This document shows positions 8,903 through 16,696 of a DNA stretch of 64,000 nt, one piece after another; position 1 is the first letter of the stretch; each line of letters begins with the position of its first letter. The DNA is from Methanoculleus sp. 7T. Its GTDB lineage: Archaea; Halobacteriota; Methanomicrobia; Methanomicrobiales; Methanoculleaceae. Under the pieces are notes generated by a model that saw only the letters and a program-made list of their open reading frames with translations, had not been told where the DNA came from and did not search any database. The stretch is taken from positions 62,001-126,000 of the forward strand of contig NZ_JALPRP010000002.1 in the NCBI RefSeq assembly GCF_023195915.1. The letters run 5' to 3'. The position numbers and the translations under genes are program-made.

Positions 8903-10478
8903 CGGAGGCGACGCCTCGAAGTACCGCCTGATCGGGGACCGGGTCCTCAGTTACCGGTTCGCCGTCCCCCACGACGCAGAACTCTACCTCGGGGACGTGC
9001 TCAAGATCACCGACAGCACCAAGGGGCTGACGTTCTTTGCGAAGGTGAGCGACCTTCTCCACGGCTGCAACTTCTCAGACCCGAAGTGGGACACCCGTCC
9101 CCATACCGAGCACTTCTACGGGATCGGGGAAGACGTCTTCATCCTTGTGGAAGCGCTCCCGCTCGGCTACGTGGGCGAAGACGGGGTCTTCCGGAAACCC
9201 AAGACGATCCCGACAAAGTTCTCCCGCGTTGAGCAGCCGGAGGCCGGCGACTTTGCGTTCCTGCGGCAGGTTATGGGCGAGATCGAGGTGGGCGTGATGA
9301 AGACCGGCCAGGGCGTGCTCAAAGACGTGAAGGTGGCGCTCCACGCGGCGGTGATGCGGCAGCATATGGGCGTCTTTGCCACGACCGGCATGGGGAAGAG
9401 CAACTTCATGAAGGTCTTCTGCGCCTCCTGCATGCAGGCCCGGAAGTTCGGGCTCCTCATCGTTGACCCGCACGGCGAGTACGTGGCGGGGGGGCGGTCG
9501 TCGAGTGGCAAGGCCACCCAGGGGCTCCTGCACTACCAGGCCGGGCGGGACGGCCTCTCGGTCTTTACCACCCGGTCGGATGGTTTCAGGAAGAAATACC
9601 TGCTCGACCAACTCTACCTGGACTACGACGACTTCAGGGCGCCCGACCTCCTCCTGCTCTACGAGCACTCCCAGCCCCAGCGCGAGGTCGTGGAGATGCT
9701 CGAGAGCACGCCCGGTTCCGCCGTGATCGACTTCTTCCGGACCACCGACTTTGCAACGTTCGATGCCGATACCTACACCGGCCATCACCCGGGAATTGCC
9801 AGAGACCTGAAGAACTTCTCGCCGAGCACGCTCTCCGTGATGCAACGGCGCATCATGGGCATGCTCAACCGGAACAAGGGCTTCCTCCGGGAGAAGGGCT
9901 CGTCGATTCCCGACATCATCAAGGCGCTCCACGAGAATAAGGTCGTCCTGATCGATATCCCGGGGATGAGCGAACAGAGCGAACTCTTCGTCCTCTCGAT
10001 CATAACTCGCAAGATCATGCGCAACCACCAAGGCGAGGATGCCAGGGACGAGGAGGAGCAGAAACAGGTGCTGATCACCATCGAGGAGGCACAGCGGGTG
10101 CTGGGGTCCGGGCTCGGGAGCACCCGGACGTTCCGGGAAGCCGCGATGGAAGGGAGGAAGTTCGGCGTGGGGCTCTGTGTCGTCACCCAGCAGCCGAAGA
10201 ACATCGATGCGCGGGTGCTTGCCCAATTGAATACCTTCGTCGTGATGGGGCTCTCGGACCGCGGCGACCGCGATATCATAGCAAGCAGTGCAAAACAAGA
10301 CCTCTCGCGCTTGGATACCGAGATTCAGACGCTTGAGCCCGGTGAAGCGGTCATCAGCACCATCGGAATCCCGTTTCCCGTGAGCACCCGGATTCATCTC
10401 TTTGAGGAGTATATCCAGGACCTCAACGGGAGGCCGGTGCCGAGGTCGATAGAAGAGGGACTTGAAACAACGTTCTAA
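8880..10478 (+). CDS. herA: HerA hexameric DNA translocase
   Basis: HerA is an FtsK/HerA-family ATPase that drives NurA-dependent resection. An N-terminal beta-barrel (HAS-barrel) region is followed by Walker A TTGMGKSN near residue 167, Walker B LITIEEAQ near 397, and a C-terminal arginine-containing region around LSDRGDRD. I chose ATG 8880 because GGTGA lies five bases upstream; GTG 8871 is possible. The gene is last in the mre11-rad50-nurA-herA operon. Confidence 0.92.
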   Translation: MMSLIDIDGGDASKYRLIGDRVLSYRFAVPHDAELYLGDVLKITDSTKGLTFFAKVSDLLHGCNFSDPKWDTRPHTEHFYGIGEDVFILVEALPLGYVGEDGVFRKPKTIPTKFSRVEQPEAGDFAFLRQVMGEIEVGVMKTGQGVLKDVKVALHAAVMRQHMGVFATTGMGKSNFMKVFCASCMQARKFGLLIVDPHGEYVAGGRSSSGKATQGLLHYQAGRDGLSVFTTRSDGFRKKYLLDQLYLDYDDFRAPDLLLLYEHSQPQREVVEMLESTPGSAVIDFFRTTDFATFDADTYTGHHPGIARDLKNFSPSTLSVMQRRIMGMLNRNKGFLREKGSSIPDIIKALHENKVVLIDIPGMSEQSELFVLSIITRKIMRNHQGEDARDEEEQKQVLITIEEAQRVLGSGLGSTRTFREAAMEGRKFGVGLCVVTQQPKNIDARVLAQLNTFVVMGLSDRGDRDIIASSAKQDLSRLDTEIQTLEPGEAVISTIGIPFPVSTRIHLFEEYIQDLNGRPVPRSIEEGLETTF

Positions 10479-10562
10479 CGGCAATATGCGAAGGAGATGG
10501 TGACAGGATACGATCCCGGTCCAACCGTCCCTTCACTGGATTGCTTGGCGCCCATGGGGGCG

Positions 10563-11072
10563 TCAGGATTGCTGAACATTCTCTACCTTCCGGATGGAGA
10601 CGCAGTTGATGACTGCATCGCCGGTCAGGATGTAGCGTTTGACGACGGTTCCGAGCACCTCGACCACATCTCCTTCGTGCACATCTTCTGCCGGGGAGGT
10701 GAACATCTTGACCGATATCTCACCGGTCCGGTCGGCGACGAGGTACTGCGGCCGGTTGAGGAACTGGAAATATACCCGCTCGACGACTCCCTTCACACGC
10801 ACCGGCTCGCCGAGCATGTTCAGGCTGATCGCCCGTATTCGGGTGGTCTTTGCTTCTGCTTCGTAGATCGGCACCAGCGATGCATACTGCTTCTGGCTCA
10901 TGTAGTTGAGCGCCAGCGGTATGAGGATCAGCATGATGGCCGAGGGAACTGCCCAGATCAGCACGGATGCGTCCCCTGTAGTGAGGATGTACACCCCGAT
11001 CAGGACCATGAAAAAGAGGAAAACGGCCAGTACAATGGCCGTTACCCTCACTTTGATATTTCCGATCTGCAT
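10563..11072 (-). CDS. Membrane-anchored OB-fold protein
   Basis: Two hydrophobic helices (about residues 8-30 and 38-58) lead into a soluble domain that reads as an OB-fold/nucleic-acid-binding-like barrel (VRVKGVVERVYFQF, YLVADRTGEISV, GDVVEVLGTV). It lies 14 bases after fdhC on the same strand, so co-transcription is likely. Similar barrels occur in NfeD-like and tRNA_anti-like proteins. Its function is unknown; a role linked to formate transport would be inference from context only. Confidence 0.7.
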   Translation of the reverse strand: MQIGNIKVRVTAIVLAVFLFFMVLIGVYILTTGDASVLIWAVPSAIMLILIPLALNYMSQKQYASLVPIYEAEAKTTRIRAISLNMLGEPVRVKGVVERVYFQFLNRPQYLVADRTGEISVKMFTSPAEDVHEGDVVEVLGTVVKRYILTGDAVINCVSIRKVENVQQS

Positions 11073-11086
11073 CGTTTACCCGGGGT

Positions 11087-11959
11087 TTACTTGAGGGCTG
11101 CAATTTCCTTTCTGAATGCGACCCAGTAGATGACACCGACGAAGAGCAGACCGCCGACAATGTTGCCGAGCGTGACCACAATGATGTTGTTGGTCCACAT
11201 GGTTCCCCAGGTGAGCGTCGCGACTGCCTTTGTGGGGTCGATGCCCGTGCAGAAGAGGCCCGCGGGGATGAAGTACATGTTCGCAACACAGTGCTCGAAC
11301 CCGCTGGCAACGAAGGCGAAGATCGGGAACCAGATACCGACGATCTTTCCTATTGCGTCATCAGCGCAGATACCGAGCAGGATGGCGAGGTTGACAAGCC
11401 AGTTACAGGCGATTGCCTTGAGGAAGGCCGACCAGAGCGCCATGCCGCCTACGTAACTCGTCTTTGCTGTTGCTATGCCGATTGCTCTCAAGCCGAAGGG
11501 GGTGAGCGTCGCGACACCGGCGGCATCGAAGCTGACACAGGGCCCGTATGCCATGATGTACGCAAAGATTATCGACCCGATCAGGTTGCCGATATACACC
11601 CAGAGCCAGAGGTTGAGCACGCCTGCCCAGCTGACCTTGTGGATGAACGCTGCCATGGGGGCGAGCATCGCGTCGCCGGTGAAGAGTTCGGCACCGGTCA
11701 TGACCGTGATGATCAGCCCCACCGGGAAGACGGCACCCAGTATGAACTGGGCCATACCGGCACTTGCGAAACCGAACCTCATCGCGGCGTCGGATGCGAG
11801 GATTCCGGTCGAACAGACCGTCGCCAGCGCAGCGCCCATTCCGATGTAGGCTCCCGACATGATGCCACGCAGGACCATGTTCCAGGCCGGCAGTCCGACC
11901 TTGTACTTCCCGGTATCACCTGCTTTTGCTACTATAGCAACTGGAGGATGGAACACCAT
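11087..11959 (-). CDS. fdhC: Formate transporter FdhC (FNT family)
   Basis: This 290-aa channel-like protein of the formate-nitrite transporter family has about six membrane segments. Family features include AYIGMGAALA near the start, the GAELFTGDAM turn, and the NLIGS and NIVGG half-helix breaks. It imports formate for the formate dehydrogenases encoded 1 kb upstream on the same strand. AGAGAGGTG precedes the ATG. An inverted repeat lies in the leader (11986-12018). Confidence 0.93.
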   Translation of the reverse strand: MVFHPPVAIVAKAGDTGKYKVGLPAWNMVLRGIMSGAYIGMGAALATVCSTGILASDAAMRFGFASAGMAQFILGAVFPVGLIITVMTGAELFTGDAMLAPMAAFIHKVSWAGVLNLWLWVYIGNLIGSIIFAYIMAYGPCVSFDAAGVATLTPFGLRAIGIATAKTSYVGGMALWSAFLKAIACNWLVNLAILLGICADDAIGKIVGIWFPIFAFVASGFEHCVANMYFIPAGLFCTGIDPTKAVATLTWGTMWTNNIIVVTLGNIVGGLLFVGVIYWVAFRKEIAALK

Positions 11960-11985
11960 TTTTCATACACCTCTCTAAACGTCCT

Positions 11986-12018
11986 ACCTATACCTTCGAG
12001 TAATCTGACTGTATAGGT
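11986..12018. promoter_or_regulatory. Inverted repeat in the fdhC leader
   Basis: ACCTATA (11986-11992) and TATAGGT (12012-12018) form 7-base arms 19 bases apart, 27-59 bases upstream of the fdhC start codon. An AT-rich TATTAATAAG element lies further upstream (about 12044-12053). The site could be an operator or an mRNA hairpin. Confidence 0.45.
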
Positions 12019-12907
12019 CTAATTAATCAGTAATTTGAGAGGGCTATTAATAAGTTTCGAATTGATCGTTATGCACGGGGAGTATAATGTGGTTTCTGGC
12101 GTTTATCACTGTTGTAAGTTAATTTCTGTCATTAAACATCGAGAATCAATAAACGATGCTTTTGCCTTGGGTTTTGAGGCCACGCGGAATATGAGCGGCC
12201 TCGGGGGGAGTTTGAAGGTGTATGTCGGAGCGGGCGCGCCGACCTTTTGTTCATCGTCTCTATGATTGACGGCGTAGCGATTGTCCGGTAAAACCCCTCT
12301 CGGTGCCTGCGCGTCTGGGGATTATGCCCGATGGGGGCATCAAGGCGGGCCGGATGGCGCCTGTTAGGGGAGATCCGCTTGCATAATCGCCGGTTTTGGT
12401 TGTCTCTCCAAGACTGGGTCAGGCCCCTCACGGGTTTGTGAGCGGCGTGAGGCCTGCCTAGAAGGGTCCCGGCCCCCGCCGAGTTCGGCATCTCGGCAAG
12501 GGGCAGGTCGTGAGCGAGACTGGGTGTGGCCGACCCGGTGATGCGCTCCGGAACCCCGCGTCCCGCGACCACTCTCGTAGCGTGGAGGAGTGCGTCCGCG
12601 GTGCGAAGGCACGACTGTCCCGGCAGGTATGTTTTGGCCGTATCGGCATGACGGAGCAACCCACCCCGATATCATCACCCAATGAGACGCACATGTCGGG
12701 CCTATGGTGTCGTGGATACGTTTTGATATAGTTTCATCCACGGTCTTGATTATCTGTGACTATAGGGGCGTTGACGGCCTTCTGGTGCCGGTGGGTGCGG
12801 GCAGATCGCCTCTAGGCCGCCGCGCGAGCGGCCCGTGCAGCGAGGGGTAGTGGGGATCCCTTCGAAGGCCGGAGGCCTCCGTGAGTCCCCCTTGATCCCG
12901 GATTGGA

Positions 12908-12934
12908 CAACCGCCGAAGCACCTTCGGCGGTTG
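12908..12934. terminator. Perfect 12-bp stem hairpin after fdhB (first pair)
   Basis: CAACCGCCGAAG (12908-12919) and CTTCGGCGGTTG (12923-12934) pair perfectly around a CAC loop. It lies 50 bases beyond the fdhB stop on the leftward strand. This is likely a 3'-end stabiliser or terminator of the fdhAB transcript; no T-run follows. Confidence 0.6.
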
Positions 12935-12983
12935 AACTCCTCCCTCCCATGCGCATCGTTCGGCCCCTTCTTCAGCGGTGCGG

Positions 12984-14258
12984 CTACTTCTTCTCTTTGA
13001 AGATATCGAATATCTGGTCGCTCCCGGTAGCGATGAGTCGGTCGCGCTCCGCGCTCTCCTCGACGAGCGCGAGTACCGGCGGGGTCATATCCTCGCCCGG
13101 ATGGAACCCAAAGAGTTTCTCAAGATCGGTCTGGATGGCGTGGAGAAAGACCGAGTTCGAGATCTCCACGGGGCAGAGTTCCTCACACTGGCCGCAGTTG
13201 ACGCAGGAGTCCGAGATGTGCGCGAACCTGATCAGGTGGAACATGAACGGCGGCGGTATCACACCCGGCTCGACCAGGTAGTCCTTCCTTGTGCTGCAGT
13301 CGATGCAGTAGCAGATCGGGCAGTTCTCGATGCAGGAGTAGCACTTGATGCACCGTGAGGTCTGGTCCCGGATCTTCTGGAGGCGCTCCGTGCCCTCGCC
13401 GAGCGCCCCGAAGTAGCGTGCCCGCCACTTATCGCCGAGTTTCAGCATCGCGTTCTCGACCTTGCCGCGGATCTCAATCCCCTTCGGGTTCGCCGCCTCC
13501 GTAGCCAGCGCGCCCGCCTTCACGGCGGCATCGAGGAGGTTTGCGCCCTTCTCGGAGCAGACCTCGACGAAGGTGGCGTTGCCGGCGCGCTCGCCGATGA
13601 CGCCCCAGTTCCCGCAGGCGAGGTCGGCCTGGCGCGGGATCTTGATCTTGCACCGGCGGCAGTTCGACCGGCGGCCGAGCCCCTCGTTGCCGAGGAGGTC
13701 TTCCGCCCCTTCTTCGAGCTCGTCGATCGAGACGGCCGCGTGCGTGCCGTCTTTCGTGATGACGATGAACTTTCCTTTGTCGATCTCCTCCTTGACGACC
13801 GAATCGGGGTCGAGGCCGAGTTTCTCCCGGACGATGGTCCGTGCCACCTCCGGCCGGATGGTGCCGCCGCAGTTGAGGCCGATGATGATGATGTTGTCGA
13901 GGTTGACCTGGTTGCGCTTTGCCATCTCGTAGATCGCCTTGACGTCGCAACCCTTCAGGACGGTGGCGATCCGCATATCCGGCTCGGTGCTGAGGAGACA
14001 CCGCCGCATCTGTTTGGGGAGGAGCAGGGTGCCGCAGTGGAGCGATCCGGCAATGCCCCCGATCTCGGTGGGGTCGGTGATGAGCGCCGGCAGGGCGTCA
14101 TAGACGTCCGCACCCTTCCGAACCGCAAAGACCGCGTCGACCATACCGCTCTCCAGAGCGTGGCGGAGCAGGGCGGTTACCGCCCCGCCGGTCTCCGCCT
14201 TCTCCCGGAGGCTCTCGTCCGTCGTCCATGCATAGAGTAAATCGCCTTTTGCTGCCAT
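12984..14258 (-). CDS. fdhB: Formate dehydrogenase beta subunit, F420-reducing (copy 1)
   Basis: FdhB carries FAD and iron-sulfur clusters and passes electrons from FdhA to coenzyme F420. The 424-aa protein has the FrhB-type core (GGAVTALL, GCDVKAIYE, LNCGG, RSNCRRCKIKIPRQADLACGN region) followed by two ferredoxin motifs, CIKCYSCIENCPICYC and CVNCGQCEELCP. It starts three bases after the fdhA stop. It is closely similar to the second copy at 16697-17935, so the pair arose by tandem duplication. Confidence 0.94.
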   Translation of the reverse strand: MAAKGDLLYAWTTDESLREKAETGGAVTALLRHALESGMVDAVFAVRKGADVYDALPALITDPTEIGGIAGSLHCGTLLLPKQMRRCLLSTEPDMRIATVLKGCDVKAIYEMAKRNQVNLDNIIIIGLNCGGTIRPEVARTIVREKLGLDPDSVVKEEIDKGKFIVITKDGTHAAVSIDELEEGAEDLLGNEGLGRRSNCRRCKIKIPRQADLACGNWGVIGERAGNATFVEVCSEKGANLLDAAVKAGALATEAANPKGIEIRGKVENAMLKLGDKWRARYFGALGEGTERLQKIRDQTSRCIKCYSCIENCPICYCIDCSTRKDYLVEPGVIPPPFMFHLIRFAHISDSCVNCGQCEELCPVEISNSVFLHAIQTDLEKLFGFHPGEDMTPPVLALVEESAERDRLIATGSDQIFDIFKEKK

Positions 14259-14261
14259 GGT

Positions 14262-16328
14262 TCACGCCTCCTCTGCAATCTTCTCGACCTTCACGGCACA
14301 CGCCTTGAACTCGGGGATCTTTGCGATCGGGTCGAGGGCGTTGTGAGTCAGTTTATTTGCCGGATGCTCCTTGTAATGGAACGGGATGAACATGACGCCC
14401 TTCATGATCTCCGGGGTGACCCGCGCCGGGATATCGATGGAGCCGCGGCGGGTGCTTGCCCGGACGACCTCGTTGTCCCGGACCCCGAGTTCTTTTGCGT
14501 CTTCTGCGTTGATCTCGATCCAGCCGATGGGCGCCTCTTTCTCGAGGCTCCACGACCGGCGGGTCATGGTGCCGGTGTGCCACTGCCAGAGGACGCGCCC
14601 GGTCGTGAGCACGAAGGGGTACTCGGCGTCAGGCACCTCGGCGGGCGGCTTCCACTCGATGGCGCTGAAGACGCCGAGCCCGTCCGGCATGGCGAACTTC
14701 TCGCGGTGGAGGATCGGCGTACCGGGGTGCTCTGCGGTCGGGCAGGGCCAGTGCAGGCCGTCCGGGTCGAGGCGGGCGTAGGATATGCCGTGGTAGGACG
14801 GCGTGACCGCGGCGACCTCCTCGAAGATCTCCTCGGGGCCCTTGAACGCGAACTGCTCCGCATAGCCCATTCTGGCGGCGAGTTCGCAGAGGATCCGCCA
14901 GTCCGGCTTCGCCTCGCCTGGGGGGTCCTGCGCTTTCTTCCAGCGTTGGACACGGCGCTCGGTGTTCGTCTGGGTCCCGTCCTTCTCCGCGTAGCAGGCG
15001 GCAGGGAGCACCACATCGGCGAACTCGCCGGTCTCGGTCAGGAAGATGTCCTGCACGACCAAGAACTCGAGGTTCTTGAGCGCCTCCTCGACATGCTGGA
15101 TGTCGGGGTCGGAGAGCATCGGGTTCTCGCCCATGATGTACATCGCCTTGATCTCGCCGGGATTATCCGTGAGGACGTTCATCATCTCGGTGACGGTGTA
15201 ACCGGCTTTACCCTCGGCGATCTCGTCGACGCCCCACATCTCCATCATCTTCTTCCGGGCCGCTTCGTCGGTGACCTTCTGGTAGCCGGAGTAGACGTTC
15301 GGGAGGGCCCCCATATCGCAGGCGCCCTGCACGTTGTTCTGGCCGCGAAGCGGGTTGACGCCGCCGCCGGGCTTGCCCAGGTTTCCGGTGAGCATCATCA
15401 GGTTTGCGGTCGATTTGACGTTGTCCACGCCGACGGTGTGCTGGGTGATACCCATCGAGTAGATGAGCGTGGCAACCTCAGCGTTTCCGATCCACTCTGC
15501 AGCGGTCTTGAGGCTCTCGGCCGGGATGCCGGAGAGCTTCGAGACGTTCTCAAGGCTGTAGGTCTCCTTCATGACGACTTCCTTGAGTTTCTCGTAATCT
15601 TTGGTTCTCTTCTCGATGAACTCCTTATTCTCCCAGCCGTTCTTGATAATCTCCTGCATCAGGCCGTTCAAGATGGCGACGTCGGAGCCGGAGACAAACG
15701 GCATGTAGAGGTCGGCCTGGCGGGCGGTCGGCGTGTAGCGCGGGTCGGCAACGATCACCTTCGCACCGCCCTGCTTGGCACGGATGATGCTCCGCCCGAT
15801 CAGGGGGTGCTGCTCGAAGGTGTTGCTCCCGAGGACGAAGATGCATTTCGACTCGGCGATGTCCTTGATTGAGTTGGTCATCGCACCGGACCCGAAGACC
15901 GCTGCGAGGCCCGCAACGGTGGAGGCGTGGCAGAGCCGGGCGCAGTGGTCGATATGGGGGGTCTTGAGCACCACCCGTGCGAACTTCTGCATCAGGTAGT
16001 TCTCCTCGTTCGAAGTCCGGGCAGAGGAGAGGCAGGCGAGCTCGCCGGGCTTGTACGACCTGAGTTTTTCGGCAATATGGTCGTAGGCCTCGTCCCAAGT
16101 CGCCTCTACGAACTCGCCGTTCTTTCTGATCAGCGGTTTCGTGAGGCGGTCCGGGCTGTTGATAAATTCGTGGGCGTAGCGGCCTTTCGGGCAGAGCTTG
16201 CCGCCGTTGACGGGTGCGCGCTGCCAATGCGCCACGTCGAACACCTTGCCGTCCCGTACGACAAGGTTGAACCCGCAACCGGTGCCGCAGTACGGACATG
16301 TCGTCGATACATATCTGATATCCATCAT
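14262..16328 (-). CDS. fdhA: Formate dehydrogenase alpha subunit, molybdopterin enzyme (copy 1)
   Basis: This 688-aa catalytic subunit oxidises formate to CO2 at a Mo/W-bis-MGD centre. The N-terminal [4Fe-4S] ligands are C11, C14, C18 and C46 (CPYCGTGC, LCPKG). The active-site metal ligand is C133 in HCARLCHAS, so this is the cysteine rather than the selenocysteine form. A GAGGGAG ribosome site precedes the ATG pair and a TATA box lies at 16361-16372. It is followed at once by its own fdhB. Confidence 0.95.
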   Translation of the reverse strand: MMDIRYVSTTCPYCGTGCGFNLVVRDGKVFDVAHWQRAPVNGGKLCPKGRYAHEFINSPDRLTKPLIRKNGEFVEATWDEAYDHIAEKLRSYKPGELACLSSARTSNEENYLMQKFARVVLKTPHIDHCARLCHASTVAGLAAVFGSGAMTNSIKDIAESKCIFVLGSNTFEQHPLIGRSIIRAKQGGAKVIVADPRYTPTARQADLYMPFVSGSDVAILNGLMQEIIKNGWENKEFIEKRTKDYEKLKEVVMKETYSLENVSKLSGIPAESLKTAAEWIGNAEVATLIYSMGITQHTVGVDNVKSTANLMMLTGNLGKPGGGVNPLRGQNNVQGACDMGALPNVYSGYQKVTDEAARKKMMEMWGVDEIAEGKAGYTVTEMMNVLTDNPGEIKAMYIMGENPMLSDPDIQHVEEALKNLEFLVVQDIFLTETGEFADVVLPAACYAEKDGTQTNTERRVQRWKKAQDPPGEAKPDWRILCELAARMGYAEQFAFKGPEEIFEEVAAVTPSYHGISYARLDPDGLHWPCPTAEHPGTPILHREKFAMPDGLGVFSAIEWKPPAEVPDAEYPFVLTTGRVLWQWHTGTMTRRSWSLEKEAPIGWIEINAEDAKELGVRDNEVVRASTRRGSIDIPARVTPEIMKGVMFIPFHYKEHPANKLTHNALDPIAKIPEFKACAVKVEKIAEEA

Positions 16329-16360
16329 TTCTCCCTCTGGCGGAGACTACATAACGCCCG

Positions 16361-16412
16361 TATTATATAATACGCGTGGTCTCCGTGGGATTTTTGATTA
16401 ATATTGGTGGGG
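16361..16412 (-). promoter_or_regulatory. fdhA (copy 1) promoter with upstream shared element
   Basis: TATTATATAATA at 16361-16372 is a strong TATA box 33-44 bases upstream of the fdhA ATG. Beyond it, TTTTGATTAATATTGGTGGG (about 16392-16411) closely matches a segment at the same distance from the other fdhA. See the matching entry at 20040-20123. Confidence 0.7.
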
Positions 16413-16423
16413 TGGCCATCGGG

Positions 16424-16441
16424 GAGCCCGGCACCGGGCTC
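16424..16441. repeat. GAGCCCGG/CCGGGCTC hairpin
   Basis: Eight-base arms surround a 2-base centre in the spacer between fdhAB pairs. It is a stable stem, possibly a terminator element or a chance GC palindrome. Confidence 0.5.
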
Positions 16442-16460
16442 TTCCTGTCGTCACGATGGT

Positions 16461-16488
16461 GCGTGAGAGCGACCATGTGCTCTCACGC
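16461..16488. repeat. Perfect 10-bp stem hairpin
   Basis: GCGTGAGAGC (16461-16470) and GCTCTCACGC (16479-16488) pair perfectly across an 8-base loop. It lies between the upstream fdhB end and the shared fdhA promoter element, so it could separate the two transcription units. Confidence 0.6.
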
Positions 16489-16674
16489 GCCCTTCGGTCG
16501 CCGGCTCGCATCCTCGGGCTCCCTTTAGAAGAGTTCTCTTCGCGACCGTGGAGAGGAGCCGTGTTCGTGTCCCGGTCCGGGCGGCATCACGAGTCCCGAA
16601 TAGATTTTAGACGGCCTCCTCTGTGGCCGATAAGCGCACAAAGCATCCGCTAACCTGAGCAGCCGGCAATATGT

Positions 16675-16681
16675 AAAAAAA
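16675..16681 (-). terminator. U-tract terminator of fdhB (copy 2)
   Basis: Seven A on the plus strand give a U7 tract in the leftward transcript, 16 bases beyond the fdhB stop. Archaeal RNA polymerase stops at such tracts. Confidence 0.6.
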
Positions 16682-16696
16682 GGGTAGAGGTCGACT

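Larger units (their letters stand above)
11960..12983. other. 1-kb gene-free spacer between fdhC and fdhB, with stable hairpins
   Basis: No reading frame here looks coding; the open frames on both strands are rich in R, P and S and lack domains. The fdhC side (11960-12200) is AT-rich and holds its promoter. From about 12300 to 12720 the sequence is GC-rich with several complementary segments, including a perfect 6-bp stem at 12478-12497. A TATA-like ACTATATCAAAA reads leftward near 12722-12733. This suggests a structured non-coding transcript or long leader, but I could not match it to SRP RNA, RNase P RNA or a known riboswitch. Confidence 0.5.
16329..16696. other. Spacer between the two fdhAB pairs
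   Basis: There is no gene. Reading leftward it holds the end of the second fdhB transcript (poly-A on the plus strand at 16675-16681), two hairpins (16424-16441 and 16461-16488), and then the promoter of the first fdhA. Confidence 0.7.

Noticed and set aside
12300-12720. Possible SRP RNA or RNase P RNA in the fdhB-fdhC spacer
   Set aside because: I could not find the conserved GAGGAAAGTCC-type or SRP helix 8 sequences, so only an unassigned structured region is reported.
12132-12741. Several 75-175 codon frames in the fdhB-fdhC spacer
   Set aside because: They overlap each other on both strands, are arginine- and proline-rich and have no ribosome sites.
14343-15872. 509-codon plus-strand frame opposite fdhA
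   Set aside because: It lies wholly opposite fdhA and has no family features; the same kind of shadow occurs opposite the second fdhA.
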